The position numbers and the translations under genes were made by a program. From Hyphomicrobiales bacterium (lineage in GTDB: Bacteria; Pseudomonadota; Alphaproteobacteria; Rhizobiales; Beijerinckiaceae), in assembly GCA_930633495.1 (NCBI GenBank), contig CAKNFJ010000001.1, positions 3,743,001 to 3,807,000 on the forward strand: a stretch of DNA of 64,000 bases, read 5' to 3'. Numbering within the stretch: the first letter of the stretch is position 1; every line of letters starts with the position of its first letter. The notes below the pieces were generated by a model. That model searched no databases, was not told where the DNA came from, and saw only the letters and a list, made by a program, of their open reading frames with translations. Positions 8,249 to 20,069 of the stretch are shown here, piece after piece.

Positions 8249-9303
8249 GCGCGCTGCCGCAGAACCAGACATCTGCGCCGCCGGTCTCTTCCGTCGAGGC
8301 CGGCGATATTTTTCGGGACATTTCCTCGGAAGCGACGCTGCTCGTCGCCGTCTCGGGCGGGCCGGATTCCGTCGCGCTGCTGGCGCTGCTGGCCGAATGG
8401 GCGCGAGGCGCCGGGCGGCCGAGGCTCCATGCCGCGACCGTCGATCATGGCCTGCGACCGGAGGCGGCTGAGGAAGCCGCCGCTGTTGCGCTGCTGTGCG
8501 AGCGGCTCGGCGTTCCCCACAAGACCCTGCGCTGGGATGGCGCGAAACCCGCCAGCGCGCTTCAGGCCGAAGCTCGGCGCGCGCGCTACGCCTTGCTGGC
8601 CGGGGAAGCGCGGCGGCTCGGCGGGGCGGTTCTCGTCACCGCCCATACGCTCAACGACCAGGCTGAGACGATGCTGATGCGGCTTGCCCATGGCTCGGGC
8701 CCGGCCGGTCTCGCGGGGATGCGGGCGCGAAGCGAGAAGGAAGGCGTCCTGCTCGCCCGGCCTCTGCTCGGGATCGCGAAGGCCCGCCTCGTCTCCACGG
8801 CCGAGGCGCGCGGCCTTGCCTTCGTGCATGACCCGAGCAATGCCGACCAGCGGTTCGAGAGGGTTCGCTGGCGGGGAATCGTGCCGGTTCTGGCCGAGGA
8901 AGGGATCGCGCTCGAGCGCTTCGGGCGGCTGGCGCAGCGGATCTCCCGGCTGGACGAGGCGGCGAGCCGCCGCGCGCAGGATGTCCTTGCCGCGGTTCGG
9001 ATGGCGGCGGAAGTGGGCGCGGCCGAGGTGCGGCTCGATTTCGCCGCGCTGATGGCCGAGCCGGAGGAGATCGTCCTGCGCGTGCTGGGGCTGGCGCTCG
9101 GCGAGGTTGTTCCGGCAGGCGGCGGCTATGCCCGGCTGGAGCGGCTGGAGGATTGCGCCGAGGCGCTCTGCGAGGCGGCGCGCGCCGGCTCTGCCATCAG
9201 ACGGACATTGTCCGGCTGCATGGTTTCGCTCGGTCGTGACGGAACGCTGGTCCTTCGACGCGAGGGGCCACGGCGACGCGGTGTTCACCCTGCGACATCA
9301 TAG
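8245..9303 (+). CDS. tilS: tRNA(Ile)-lysidine synthetase TilS
   Basis: TilS modifies C34 of tRNA-Ile(CAU) to lysidine, switching it from Met to Ile identity. The 352-residue product has the PP-loop ATPase motif SGGPDS at 37-42, the VDHGLR motif, and the catalytic HTLNDQAETMLMRL segment. The start is TTG at 8245, overlapping the cpoB TGA as TTGA, so translation is coupled. The next gene, ftsH, follows the usual tilS-ftsH order. Confidence 0.95.
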   Translation: MSALPQNQTSAPPVSSVEAGDIFRDISSEATLLVAVSGGPDSVALLALLAEWARGAGRPRLHAATVDHGLRPEAAEEAAAVALLCERLGVPHKTLRWDGAKPASALQAEARRARYALLAGEARRLGGAVLVTAHTLNDQAETMLMRLAHGSGPAGLAGMRARSEKEGVLLARPLLGIAKARLVSTAEARGLAFVHDPSNADQRFERVRWRGIVPVLAEEGIALERFGRLAQRISRLDEAASRRAQDVLAAVRMAAEVGAAEVRLDFAALMAEPEEIVLRVLGLALGEVVPAGGGYARLERLEDCAEALCEAARAGSAIRRTLSGCMVSLGRDGTLVLRREGPRRRGVHPATS

Positions 9304-9412
9304 TGTCGCCATGCCGCCTGTTTCCCTTGGCAAGGGCGAGCGCCGCACCTAGATTAGTCGAGGAAACCCTTGGCCTTGTCCGGTTGGACCGGTGGGCCCG
9401 ATCGGACAGGTA

Positions 9413-11338
<1,926 letters not shown>

Positions 11339-11360
11339 GTTCGGCTTCGACGGAATGCGA

Positions 11361-11389
11361 AAGGGCGGCCGCGAGGCCGCCCTTTTTCG
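11361..11389 (+). terminator. Rho-independent terminator after ftsH
   Basis: A hairpin with arms AAGGGCGGCC and GGCCGCCCTT around a GCGA loop is followed by TTTTT. It sits 22 bp past the ftsH stop and should end the cpoB-tilS-ftsH transcript, leaving glmM with its own promoter. Confidence 0.9.
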
Positions 11390-11400
11390 TGACTTCCGTG

Positions 11401-11506
11401 CGTCATGCTCGGGCTTGACCCGAGCATCTCTTGCCGAATGAGGTTCCAAAGCCCTCCCTGGCACGAGATTCTCGGGTCTGCGCTTCGCTTCGCCCGAGAA
11501 TGACGG
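11401..11506. repeat. Palindromic intergenic elements (two adjacent)
   Basis: One palindrome is GTCATGCTCGGGCTTGACCCGAGCAT. The second runs from GAGATTCTCGGG to CCCGAGAATGACGG and has a CGAAG/CTTCG-type core. They fill the gap between the ftsH terminator and the glmM promoter region and belong to the same dispersed family as the other intergenic palindromes in this window. Confidence 0.75.
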
Positions 11507-11633
11507 CTGGTGGCGAGGTGCGCTCCTCTCGGCGCCGCTTTCACGCACCGTCACAATTTGTGAGAAGGCGGAAAGGTTTTTTGGCTATAGAACGCCCGAA
11601 ACGGGCGCGATCCGCCCCTCGGAACCGAATCAT

Positions 11634-12977
11634 ATGACGCGCAAATATTTTGGAACGGACGGCATTCGCGGGCGGGCGAACGGTGTCATCACGCCGGATC
11701 TCGCCCTGAAGGTCGGCCAGGCCACGGGCCTCGCCTTCCGCCGCGGCGAGCACCGCCACCGGGTGGTGATCGGCAAGGATACCCGCCTCTCCGGCTACAT
11801 GATCGAATATGCGATGGTCGCGGGCTTCACCTCGGTCGGCATGGACGTGATGCTGCTCGGCCCGATGCCGACGCCGGCGGTCGCGATGCTGACCCGCTCG
11901 ATGCGCGCCGATCTCGGCGTGATGATCTCGGCCTCGCACAACGCCTATGAGGATAACGGCATCAAGCTGTTCGGCCCCGACGGCTACAAGCTCAACGACG
12001 AGGTCGAGCGCGAGATCGAGGAGCTGATCGACGGCGATCTGAAGTCCAGGCTGTCGGGTTCCCCGAAGCTCGGCCGGGCCAAGCGCATCGACAGCGCCGA
12101 TGCGCGCTATGTCGAGTTCGCCAAGCGCACCATGCCGCGCAACATGAGCCTGGAAGGCCTGCGCATCGTGCTCGATTGCGCCAATGGCGCCGGCTACAAG
12201 GTGGCGCCGGAAGCGCTTTGGGAGCTCGGCGCCGAGGTCATCGTCATCGGCGACGAGCCCGACGGCTTCAACATCAACCGCGATGTCGGCTCGACCCATC
12301 CGTCGACGCTGGTGGCGAAGGTCAAGGAATTGCGCGCCGATGTCGGCATCGCGCTCGACGGCGACGCTGATCGCGTCCTGGTCGTCGACGAGCAGGGGCA
12401 GATCGTCGACGGCGACCAGTTGATGGCGGTGATCGCACGCTCCTGGCTGGAGGATGGCCGACTCTCGGCGCCGGGCATCGTCGCGACGATCATGTCCAAT
12501 CTCGGGCTGGAGCGCTATCTCGCGGGATTGGGCCTGTCGCTGGCGCGCACGGCGGTCGGCGACCGCTATGTGCTGGAGCACATGCGCAATCACGGCTTCA
12601 ACCTCGGCGGCGAGCAGTCCGGCCACATCATCCTCTCGGATTTCGGCACGACCGGTGACGGTCTGGTCGCGGCGCTGCAGCTGCTCGCCGTGGTCAAGCG
12701 GATGGACAAGCCGGTGTCGGAGGTCTGCCACTGCTTCGAGCCGCTGCCGCAGATCCTCAAGAACGTGCGCTACAAGAGCGGCAAGCCGCTGGAGCAGCAG
12801 CCGGTGATGAGCGCGATCGAGGCGGCGAAGCAGCTCCTGGGCGACAGCGGGCGGCTGGTGATCCGCCCGTCGGGCACCGAGCCGGTGATCCGCGTCATGG
12901 CCGAAGGCGACGATCGCGATCTCGTCGAGCGCGCGGTCGACGACGTGGTCGACGCGGTGACGAAGGCCGCGGCCTGA
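11634..12977 (+). CDS. glmM: Phosphoglucosamine mutase GlmM
   Basis: GlmM converts glucosamine-6-phosphate to glucosamine-1-phosphate on the way to UDP-GlcNAc, peptidoglycan and lipid A. The 447-residue product starts [13 protein letters not shown]. It has the phosphoserine loop ISASHN with S101 as the phosphorylated residue, the metal loop DGDADR near residue 242, the sugar-binding GGEQSGH loop and the phosphate-binding [12 protein letters not shown] near the C-terminus. It follows ftsH as in many alphaproteobacteria. Confidence 0.97.
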   Translation: MTRKYFGTDGIRGRANGVITPDLALKVGQATGLAFRRGEHRHRVVIGKDTRLSGYMIEYAMVAGFTSVGMDVMLLGPMPTPAVAMLTRSMRADLGVMISASHNAYEDNGIKLFGPDGYKLNDEVEREIEELIDGDLKSRLSGSPKLGRAKRIDSADARYVEFAKRTMPRNMSLEGLRIVLDCANGAGYKVAPEALWELGAEVIVIGDEPDGFNINRDVGSTHPSTLVAKVKELRADVGIALDGDADRVLVVDEQGQIVDGDQLMAVIARSWLEDGRLSAPGIVATIMSNLGLERYLAGLGLSLARTAVGDRYVLEHMRNHGFNLGGEQSGHIILSDFGTTGDGLVAALQLLAVVKRMDKPVSEVCHCFEPLPQILKNVRYKSGKPLEQQPVMSAIEAAKQLLGDSGRLVIRPSGTEPVIRVMAEGDDRDLVERAVDDVVDAVTKAAA

Positions 12978-12987
12978 TTTCTACAAC

Positions 12988-13028
12988 ACGTCATTCCGGG
13001 CGGAGCGAAGCGCAGACCCGGAATGACG
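12988..13028. repeat. Short palindromic intergenic element
   Basis: A 41-bp near-perfect palindrome opens GTCATTCCGGG and closes CCCGGAATGAC, with a GGAGCGAAGC core. It lies between the convergent glmM and idnO-like genes. It is the shortest, simplest copy of the dispersed family and may show the basic repeat unit. Confidence 0.8.
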
Positions 13029-13048
13029 ATGAGGTTGTGGGTGTAGCC

Positions 13049-13816
13049 TCACACCACGGCGGTCAGGCCGCCATCGACCATCAGCAGATGGCCGTTGACG
13101 TAGTCGGACGCCGCCGAGGACAGGAAGATGGCGGCGCCGACGAGCTCCTTCGTCTCGCCCCAGCGCCCGGCCGGCGTGCGGCTGGAAACCCAGTTCGAGA
13201 AGGTCTCGTCCGCGATCAGCGCGGCATTGATCTCGGTGGCGAAATAGCCCGGCCCGATCGCATTCGCCTGGATGTTGTGCTTGCCGAGCTCGGCGGCGAG
13301 CCCTCGCGTCATCATCTTCACAGCCCCCTTCGAGGCGGTATAGGGGATGATGGTGGCGCGGCCGAGCTCGCTCATCACCGAGCCGATGCTGATGATCTTG
13401 CCGCGCTTGCGCGGCACCATGCGCTTGGTCACCGCCTGGGTGACATAGAAGACCGAATGCAGGTTGGTGTTCATCACCTCGTGCCAGCCCTCGACCGGGA
13501 ATTCGGTGATCGGGGCGCGTTTCTGCATGCCGGCATTGTTGATCAGGATGTCGATCGGCCCGATCTCGGCCTCGATCATGGCGATTCCGGCCTCGACCGC
13601 CTTCTGGTCGGTGACGTCGAAGGCGGCGACGGAGGCCTTGCGGCCTGCGGCGGCGAGCGCTTGGCGGGCGCGTTCGAGCTTGGCCCTGTCGCGGCCATTC
13701 AGCACGACATGGGCGCCGGCATCCGACAGACCTTCCGCGAGGGCCAGGCCGATGCCTTGCCCGGAGCCGGTGACGAGCGCGATCTTGCCTTCGAGACTGA
13801 ACAGCGACAGCGACAT
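13049..13816 (-). CDS. SDR oxidoreductase, gluconate 5-dehydrogenase-like
   Basis: A 255-residue classical short-chain dehydrogenase. The NAD(P) motif TGSGQGIG is near residue 17, followed by NNAG, the catalytic Ser (SIGS) and Y-T-A-S-K. The best family match by eye is gluconate 5-dehydrogenase (IdnO/Gno), which interconverts 5-ketogluconate and gluconate. The divergent neighbour looks like L-idonate 5-dehydrogenase, which supports this. The frame is open to 13873, but MSLSLFSLEGK at 13816 is the usual start just before the Rossmann strand. Confidence 0.8.
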   Translation of the reverse strand: MSLSLFSLEGKIALVTGSGQGIGLALAEGLSDAGAHVVLNGRDRAKLERARQALAAAGRKASVAAFDVTDQKAVEAGIAMIEAEIGPIDILINNAGMQKRAPITEFPVEGWHEVMNTNLHSVFYVTQAVTKRMVPRKRGKIISIGSVMSELGRATIIPYTASKGAVKMMTRGLAAELGKHNIQANAIGPGYFATEINAALIADETFSNWVSSRTPAGRWGETKELVGAAIFLSSAASDYVNGHLLMVDGGLTAVV

Positions 13817-13946
13817 GGCGTATCCTCGCAGCGTTCTGATGTGAGCAAATTCGGTTTGCGCAAAGCCTGCCATCTTCGGTAAGCAGGTTTCAATCGATTA
13901 GACAATGGCCGCGTGCCTGATTTCGCGGCCGAAACGGGAGCGAGAC

Positions 13947-14984
13947 ATGCGGGCCGTCGTCATTCATGCAGAGAAGGACCTGCGCGTCGAGCCGACGACC
14001 GCGCCCGAACTCGGGCCGCGCGACGTGCGCGTCCGGGTCGAGGCCGGCGGTATCTGCGGCTCGGACCTGCATTATTACCTCCATGGCGGCTTCGGAACGA
14101 TCCGGGTTCGCGAGCCGATGATCCTCGGTCACGAGATTTCCGGGCGCGTCGAGGCTGTCGGTGGCGACGTCTCGCGGGTGAGGCCGGGAGACCGCGTCGC
14201 GGTCAATCCCAGCCGGGCCTGCGGCCATTGTCGCTACTGCCAGATGGGGTTGCAGCAGCATTGCACGGACATGCTGTTCTATGGCTCGGCGATGCGCTTT
14301 CCCCATGTCCAGGGCGGCTTCCGCGACGTGCTGGTGATCGAGGAGCGGCAGGCGGTGAAGGTCGCTCCGCATGTCACCGCGGCCGAGGCGGCCTTCGCCG
14401 AGCCGCTTTCGGTGTGCCTGCATGCCGCAAAGCGCGCGGGCCCGCTGCTCGGCAAGCGCGTGTTGGTTACGGGGGCGGGGCCGATCGGCGCGCTCACCAT
14501 CCTGGCGGCGCGGGCGGCGGGCGCCTCCGAGATCGTCGCGACCGATGTGGTCGACGGGCCTCTACCGATCGCACGCAAGATGGGCGCGACCGCGACCGTC
14601 AACGTTGCGGCCGAGCCGGAGCGGCTGAAGGCGGAATACGGCGCCGAAAAGGGCGCGTTCGACGTGATGTTCGAGGCTTCCGGCAATCAGCACGCGCTGA
14701 CCGGCGCCTTCGACGTGGTGCGGCCCGGCGGCGTCATCGTGCAGATCGGTGTCGGTGGGCAGTTCACGCTGCCGATGAACGTCGTGGTCGCGAAGGAGTT
14801 CGAGCTGCGCGGCTCCTTCCGCTTCCATGAGGAGTTCGATTGGGCGGTGGCGATGATCGGCTCGGGCCGCATCGATCTCTCGCCGCTGCTGACGGCGACG
14901 ATCCCCGTGGACCGGGCGGTCGAAGCCTTCGATCTCGCTGCCGACAAGGCGAAGGCGATCAAGGTGCAGCTCGACTTCTCCTGA
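13947..14984 (+). CDS. Zinc alcohol dehydrogenase, L-idonate 5-dehydrogenase-like
   Basis: A 345-residue medium-chain dehydrogenase. It has the catalytic zinc motif GGICGSDLHYY and GHEISGRV, four structural zinc cysteines (ACGHCRYCQMGLQQHC) and a Rossmann motif VTGAGPIGAL. CGSDLHYY is characteristic of IdnD-type enzymes, which oxidise L-idonate to 5-ketogluconate. The pairing with a gluconate 5-dehydrogenase-like SDR matches the idonate/ketogluconate pathway, but no transporter or IdnR-type regulator is seen nearby. The ATG at 13947 follows GGAGCGAG and is preferred to an upstream ATG at 13905. Confidence 0.82.
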   Translation: MRAVVIHAEKDLRVEPTTAPELGPRDVRVRVEAGGICGSDLHYYLHGGFGTIRVREPMILGHEISGRVEAVGGDVSRVRPGDRVAVNPSRACGHCRYCQMGLQQHCTDMLFYGSAMRFPHVQGGFRDVLVIEERQAVKVAPHVTAAEAAFAEPLSVCLHAAKRAGPLLGKRVLVTGAGPIGALTILAARAAGASEIVATDVVDGPLPIARKMGATATVNVAAEPERLKAEYGAEKGAFDVMFEASGNQHALTGAFDVVRPGGVIVQIGVGGQFTLPMNVVVAKEFELRGSFRFHEEFDWAVAMIGSGRIDLSPLLTATIPVDRAVEAFDLAADKAKAIKVQLDFS

Positions 14985-14993
14985 CGGCGCTTC

Positions 14994-16667
14994 TCAGAAC
15001 AGCCCCTCGATCCGGCCCTGCGCGTCGATATGGATGCGCTCGGCGGCCGGCTCGCGCGGCAGGCCCGGCATCGTCATGATGTCCCCGCAGATGGCGACGA
15101 CGAAGCCGGCGCCGGCCGAGAGCCTGAGTTCGCGCAGCGGGACGATATGGCCGGAGGGCGCGCCACGCAGCGTCGGGTCGGCCGAGAAGGAATACTGGGT
15201 CTTGGCGACGCAGACCGGCAGATCGCCGAAGCCGGCGGCTTCGAGCTCGGCGAAACGATCGCGCAGCTTCATGTCGACGCCGACGCCGGCGGCACCGTAG
15301 ATTTCCCGGGCGATCGTCTCCAGCTTCTCCCGCAGCGGCATCGCGTCGGGATAGAGCGGTGCGAAGTCGGCTTCGTCCTCGTCGGTGAGCGCGGCGACCT
15401 TGCGGGCGAGCTCTTCCGCGCCGGCTCCGCCTTGCGCCCAGTGCCGGCAGATCACCGCTTCGACCCCGAGATGGTTGCGGCAGTAATGGCGAATGAGGTC
15501 GTGTTCCGCCGCGGTGTCGGTGGTGAAGTGGTTGATCGCGACGATCGGCGGCACGCCGAATTTGCGGATGTTCTCGACATGGCGCGCGAGGTTGGCCATG
15601 CCGGCTTCCAGCGCCTTGAGATTCTCCTGCCCGAGCGCGTCCTTGGCCACGCCGCCATGCATCTTCAGCGCGCGCACCGTCGCAACGACGACGGCGGCAG
15701 CCGGCTTCATCCCGGCCTTGCGGCATTTGATATCGAAGAATTTCTCGGCACCGAGATCGGCCCCGAAACCGGCCTCGGTGACGACGTAATCGGCGAGCTT
15801 CAGCGCGGCTGCGGTGGCGATCACCGAGTTGCAGCCATGGGCGATGTTGGCGAAGGGACCGCCATGGACGAAGGCGGGCGTGCCCTCCAGGGTCTGCACG
15901 AGGTTCGGCATCAGCGCGTCCTTGAGCAGGACGCTCATCGCGCCGGTCGCCTTGAGGTCGGCTGCGGTGATCAGGCGCTTGTCGCGGGTGCGCCCGACGA
16001 CGATGCGGCCGAGCCGCTCCTCGAGATCGGTGGCATCGCGTGCAAGACAGAAGATCGCCATCACCTCCGAGGCGACGGTGATGTCGAAGCCGTCCTCGCG
16101 CGGAAAGCCGTTGCCGTTGCCGCCGAGCGAGGAGACGATGGAGCGCAGCGCGCGATCGTTCATGTCGAGGACGCGGCGCCAGGCGATGTGGCGCGTGTCG
16201 AATTCGAGGCTGTTGCCCCAGTAGACATGGTTGTCGACCATCGCCGCGAGCAGGTTGTGGGCGCTGGTGATGGCGTGGAAATCGCCGGTGAAATGCAGGT
16301 TGATCTGCTCCATCGGCACGACCTGGGCATAGCCGCCGCCGGCGGCGCCGCCCTTCATGCCGAAGCTGGGGCCGAGCGAGGGCTCGCGCAGCGCGATCAT
16401 GGTGCGCCTGCCGATGCGCGAGAGGCCGTCGCCGAGCCCGACCGTCGTCGTGGTCTTGCCCTCGCCGGCCGGCGTCGGGCTGATCGCGGTGACGAGGATC
16501 AGCTTCCCATCCGGCCGAGTCTGGAAGTCGGGAATGGCAGCCGTGTCGATCTTGGCGATGTGCTTGCCGTAGGGGTTGAGGGCTTCTGCGGGAATTCCCG
16601 CCTTGCCGGCGATGGCGGCAATGGGCTGAAGCGTCGCGGCGCGCGCGATCTCGATATCGGTCGGCAT
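14994..16667 (-). CDS. fhs: Formate-tetrahydrofolate ligase
   Basis: Fhs makes 10-formyl-THF from formate, THF and ATP. The 557-residue product matches the family length. The nucleotide loop [11 protein letters not shown] is at about residues 65-75, followed by [22 protein letters not shown] split across conserved blocks and FDIKCRKAG. The frame continues upstream to 16808, but the ATG at 16667 has a strong GAGAGGA site before it and begins at the conserved N-terminus. Together with the formaldehyde operon at 22-24.6 kb it could assimilate formate made by glutathione-dependent formaldehyde oxidation. Confidence 0.96.
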   Translation of the reverse strand: MPTDIEIARAATLQPIAAIAGKAGIPAEALNPYGKHIAKIDTAAIPDFQTRPDGKLILVTAISPTPAGEGKTTTTVGLGDGLSRIGRRTMIALREPSLGPSFGMKGGAAGGGYAQVVPMEQINLHFTGDFHAITSAHNLLAAMVDNHVYWGNSLEFDTRHIAWRRVLDMNDRALRSIVSSLGGNGNGFPREDGFDITVASEVMAIFCLARDATDLEERLGRIVVGRTRDKRLITAADLKATGAMSVLLKDALMPNLVQTLEGTPAFVHGGPFANIAHGCNSVIATAAALKLADYVVTEAGFGADLGAEKFFDIKCRKAGMKPAAAVVVATVRALKMHGGVAKDALGQENLKALEAGMANLARHVENIRKFGVPPIVAINHFTTDTAAEHDLIRHYCRNHLGVEAVICRHWAQGGAGAEELARKVAALTDEDEADFAPLYPDAMPLREKLETIAREIYGAAGVGVDMKLRDRFAELEAAGFGDLPVCVAKTQYSFSADPTLRGAPSGHIVPLRELRLSAGAGFVVAICGDIMTMPGLPREPAAERIHIDAQGRIEGLF

Positions 16668-16802
16668 CCGTCCTCTCGGAGACTGTGCTCGCTCCACGCC
16701 TCCCCGGCGCGGAGCGCGGCGACACTGGCGCGAAAAACCCGTTGCCGCCAGCGATTTTGGAGGGAAGGGAGCGGCGATGCACAGCGCAAGCGCTATGCCA
16801 TG

Positions 16803-16890
16803 CGTCATTCTCGAGCGGCGCGGAGCGCCGACCCGAGAATCTCGTGACGCCTGGTTTGCGAGATGGTCGGGTCAAGCCCGACCATGACGG
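16803..16890. repeat. Palindromic intergenic elements (two adjacent)
   Basis: One palindrome opens GTCATTCTCGAG and is answered by CCGAGAATCTCGTGACG. The second is GATGGTCGGGTCAAGCCCGACCATGACG. They sit between fhs and the downstream end of the GST gene, both minus strand. Confidence 0.75.
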
Positions 16891-16905
16891 TGGACGCTCC
16901 GGTGC

Positions 16906-17592
16906 TCAGCCCGCCAGATGCGCGTTCTGCGGGAACAGGAACTTGCGCGCCTCAGCGTCGAAATCGGTCTTGAAGGCGAACTGGTCCTTGAGTGCGACGG
17001 CGCGCTGTGCCGCAGGGCGGGCCGAGATCTCGTCGAGGTGGCGCTTCACATGCGGGAACATCGCCGACCAGGTTTCGCCCACGGCGAAGGAGAGCCGCGT
17101 CGCCCAGCCCCAGACCGACATGTCGACCAGCGTATAGCGATCGCCGAGCATGTAGCGTCGTCCGGCCAGAATATTGTCGATGATGCCCCAGTGCCGCTCC
17201 GCCTCGCGGGCATAGCGGTTGATGGCGTAGGGGATCTTCTCCGGGGCGAAGCGGCTGAAATGCACCGCCTGGCCGCAATAGGGGCCGATGCCGGTGGCGA
17301 CGAACATCAGCCAGGAGAGCATTTCGCCGCGCGCCTTCGGCGTGTCCTCCGGCAGGAATTGTCCGGTCTTCTCGGCGAGATAGAGCAGGATGGCGTTGGA
17401 ATCGAAGACGGTGACCTCGCCATCGGTCAGGGCCGGCGTCTTGGCGTTGGGATTGATGGCGAGGAATTCCGGCTTGAACTGGTCGCCCTTGCGCGTGTCG
17501 ACCGGCACCATCTCGTAGGGCAGGCCGGCCTCTTCGAGGAAGAGCGCGATCTTCGCCGGATTGGGCGAGGGGTGATAGTAGAGCTTGATCAT
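16906..17592 (-). CDS. Glutathione S-transferase family protein
   Basis: A 228-residue cytosolic-type GST. The N-terminal thioredoxin-like domain starts MIKLYYHPSPNPAKIALFLEE and includes the cis-Pro motif TPALTDG and the GSH-contact segment VFDSNAILLYLAE. An all-alpha C-terminal domain begins near residue 90. It resembles the bacterial YghU/YfcG-like or beta/nu groups, but the substrate is unknown. The ATG at 17592 avoids a four-residue extension. It lies 21 bp downstream of a haloacid dehalogenase gene on the same strand, so the two may be cotranscribed. Confidence 0.88.
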   Translation of the reverse strand: MIKLYYHPSPNPAKIALFLEEAGLPYEMVPVDTRKGDQFKPEFLAINPNAKTPALTDGEVTVFDSNAILLYLAEKTGQFLPEDTPKARGEMLSWLMFVATGIGPYCGQAVHFSRFAPEKIPYAINRYAREAERHWGIIDNILAGRRYMLGDRYTLVDMSVWGWATRLSFAVGETWSAMFPHVKRHLDEISARPAAQRAVALKDQFAFKTDFDAEARKFLFPQNAHLAG

Positions 17593-17613
17593 GACGGTCT
17601 CCACGCAGGCGTC

Positions 17614-18366
17614 TCAGGCCTGCCTCAGTCCGGCGACATAGGAAACGAGATCGGTCAGCGCGGCAATGGTCGCGTCGGCCTGGAAGCCGAGCTGTTCCGG
17701 CTGCATCCGCAACGCCTTGAACATCAGCGCGGGATCGATCGTCGCTGCGGCATCGAGTTCGGTGCGCAGCCGGCTAGCCGGGATGCGCTCGATGCGGGCG
17801 ACATGGAAGCCATATGCCTTGGCGCCGGCGACGTCGAAGCCGTTCGAGGAGACGAAGAGGATTTCGTCGCGCTTGAGCCCGAGCCTCTTTTCGACGAGGG
17901 CGTAGCCGCGCGGATCGGGCTTGTAGACGCCGATCTCATCGACGCTGATCACGGTCTCCAGCAGTTCGCCGATGCCGGCATGGGCGACGAGGCGCTTCAG
18001 CATCGCAGGGCTGCCGTTGGAGAATATCGCGAGGCGGTGCGAGGCCAGCCCTTCCAGGGCCGCCCGCGCCTCCGGATAGAGGGCAAGCGCGTCATAGGCT
18101 TCGGCAATCTGCCAGACGAGGTCCGGTGGTGCCGATAGGCCGAGCGTCCGCAAGGTGAAATCGAGCGAGTCGCGCGTGACGGTCCAGAAGTCCTCGTAGC
18201 GGTCCATTAGGGCGCGCAGCCAAGTGTATTCGAGCTGCTTCAGCCGCCAGATCTGCGTGATCGCCGTGCCGTGGCCGGGGAAGGCCTTGTCGGTGACGCC
18301 CGCGACCGACTGCACGTCGAACAGCGTGCCATAGGCATCGAAAACCAGCGCCTTGATCGTCATCAC
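17614..18366 (-). CDS. Haloacid dehalogenase, type II
   Basis: A 250-residue HAD-superfamily enzyme of the L-2-haloacid dehalogenase subgroup. The nucleophile is D10 in VFDAYGTLFDV. Motif II is IFSNGSP, and motif III/IV lies in YKPDPRGYALVEKRLGL and FVSSNGFDVAGAKAYGF. The SSNGFD segment is diagnostic of haloacid dehalogenases rather than phosphatases. The reaction is hydrolytic removal of halide from 2-haloalkanoic acids. The natural substrate here is not known. It precedes the GST gene. Confidence 0.9.
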   Translation of the reverse strand: MMTIKALVFDAYGTLFDVQSVAGVTDKAFPGHGTAITQIWRLKQLEYTWLRALMDRYEDFWTVTRDSLDFTLRTLGLSAPPDLVWQIAEAYDALALYPEARAALEGLASHRLAIFSNGSPAMLKRLVAHAGIGELLETVISVDEIGVYKPDPRGYALVEKRLGLKRDEILFVSSNGFDVAGAKAYGFHVARIERIPASRLRTELDAAATIDPALMFKALRMQPEQLGFQADATIAALTDLVSYVAGLRQA

Positions 18367-18460
18367 CGCCTCCTGTGGGGGCTTCGCCGCGGTTCCGCCG
18401 CTTTCTTAGCACTCGCATAGACGCGGTCGCGCGTGATATCCGCAAGACCATCCTTCACCG

Positions 18461-19993
18461 ATGCCGACAGGTCTGCCGATGCCGCCTCGCCCCGTGATGC
18501 TGATGATCCTCGATGGCTGGGGCTGGCGCGAGGACAGCAGGGACAACGCTGTCCGGCTGGCGAAGACGCCGAACTTCGACCGCTTCTGGACCAGCTGCCC
18601 GCGCGCCTTCCTGCGGACTTCCGGGCTCGATGTCGGGCTGCCCGAGGGCCAGATGGGCAATTCCGAGGTCGGGCATCTCAATCTCGGCGCGGGCCGCGTG
18701 GTGATGCAGGACCTGCCGCGGATCAACCAGGCGATCGCGGACCGTTCGATCGAGGCGGCGCTGGCGGCCAGCGGTCTCGTGACGGAGCTCAAGGCGAGCG
18801 GCGGAGCCTGCCATCTGCTCGGCCTCGTTTCGCCGGGTGGCGTCCATGCCCATCAGGACCATGCGGCGGCGCTCGCCCATATCCTGGCGAAGCAGGGGAT
18901 CCCGGTCCGCGTTCATGTCTTCACCGACGGACGCGATACGCCGCCGCAATCGGCGGCGGAGTACGTCGCGGCCTTCGCCGCCGCGCTGCCGCCCGAGGCA
19001 GTGATCGCCAGCGTCAGCGGGCGCTATTACGCGATGGACCGCGATAATCGCTGGGAACGGGTCGAGAAGGCCTGGCGCGCGATGGTGCTGGGAGAGGGCG
19101 AAGCCTTCGCCTCGGCCGATGCGGCGATCGCGGCCGCCTATGACGGCAAGGTCACCGACGAATTCATCCTGCCGGCCGTGATCGGCGGCTATGCCGGGAT
19201 GAAGGATGGCGACGCGCTGCTCAGCTTCAACTTCCGCTCGGACCGCATCCGCGAGATTTTGAACGCCGTGCTGGAGCCCGGCTTTGGGGGCTTCGCGCGC
19301 CCGCGCAGGCCGCGCCTCGTCAAGGCGGTCAGCATGACCTCCTACAGCGCCGAGCTCGACAAGGTCATGCCGGTGCTCTTTCCGCCGCAGACGCTCGCCA
19401 ACGGCCTCGGCGAAACGGTTGCCCGGGCGGGGCGGACGCAGATCCGCATGGCGGAGACCGAGAAATATCCGCACGTCACCTATTTCTTCAACGGCGGCGA
19501 GGAGACCCCCTATGCCGGCGAGGAGCGGGTGATGGTGCCGTCGCCCAAGGTCGCGACCTACGATCTGCAGCCGGAGATGTCGGCCCCGGAGCTGACCGCG
19601 AAGGCGGTCGAGGCGATCGACTCCGGCCGCTACGATCTCGTCGTGCTCAATTTTGCCAATCCCGACATGGTCGGCCATACCGGCGTGCTGGCTGCCGCGG
19701 TCAAGGCGGTCGAGACCGTCGATGCCTGCCTCGGCGCCATTGCCGAAGCGGTGCAGCGGCAGGGCGGGGCGCTGCTCGTGACGGCCGATCACGGCAATGC
19801 CGAGCTGATGGTCGATCCGCAGACCGGCAAGCCGCACACCGCCCACACGACCAATGTCGTGCCGCTGATGCTGATCGGCGGCCAGGCCAAGGCGCTGGCG
19901 GACGGGCGGCTGGCCGATATCTCGCCGACCTTGCTGGCGTTGATGGGGCTCGCCCAACCGGCGGAGATGACGGGGCAGTCCCTGCTGCGCTGA
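18461..19993 (+). CDS. gpmI: 2,3-bisphosphoglycerate-independent phosphoglycerate mutase
   Basis: GpmI interconverts 3- and 2-phosphoglycerate in glycolysis and gluconeogenesis using Mn. The 510-residue product has the metal motif LMILDGWGWRE, the phosphoserine segment MGNSEVGHLNLGAG, a central transferase insertion with HVFTDGRDTPP, and C-terminal metal ligands in FANPDMVGHTG and TADHGNAE. A second ATG at 18479 (MPPRPVML) is an equally reasonable start. A strong hairpin follows the stop. Confidence 0.96.
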   Translation: MPTGLPMPPRPVMLMILDGWGWREDSRDNAVRLAKTPNFDRFWTSCPRAFLRTSGLDVGLPEGQMGNSEVGHLNLGAGRVVMQDLPRINQAIADRSIEAALAASGLVTELKASGGACHLLGLVSPGGVHAHQDHAAALAHILAKQGIPVRVHVFTDGRDTPPQSAAEYVAAFAAALPPEAVIASVSGRYYAMDRDNRWERVEKAWRAMVLGEGEAFASADAAIAAAYDGKVTDEFILPAVIGGYAGMKDGDALLSFNFRSDRIREILNAVLEPGFGGFARPRRPRLVKAVSMTSYSAELDKVMPVLFPPQTLANGLGETVARAGRTQIRMAETEKYPHVTYFFNGGEETPYAGEERVMVPSPKVATYDLQPEMSAPELTAKAVEAIDSGRYDLVVLNFANPDMVGHTGVLAAAVKAVETVDACLGAIAEAVQRQGGALLVTADHGNAELMVDPQTGKPHTAHTTNVVPLMLIGGQAKALADGRLADISPTLLALMGLAQPAEMTGQSLLR

Positions 19994-20010
19994 GGCGAGC
20001 CATCGAGGCA

Positions 20011-20052
20011 AAAACGAAACGGCGCGGGGATGACCCGCGCCGTTTCGTTTTT
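20011..20052. terminator. Bidirectional terminator between gpmI and an omp gene
   Basis: A long inverted repeat (arms reading ACGAAACGGCGCGGG and its complement around GATGA) is flanked by AAAAA on the left and TTTTT on the right. That makes it a Rho-independent terminator for both the plus-strand gpmI and the minus-strand outer-membrane protein gene. Confidence 0.92.
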
Positions 20053-20069
20053 CGACGGTGGAAGCCGTC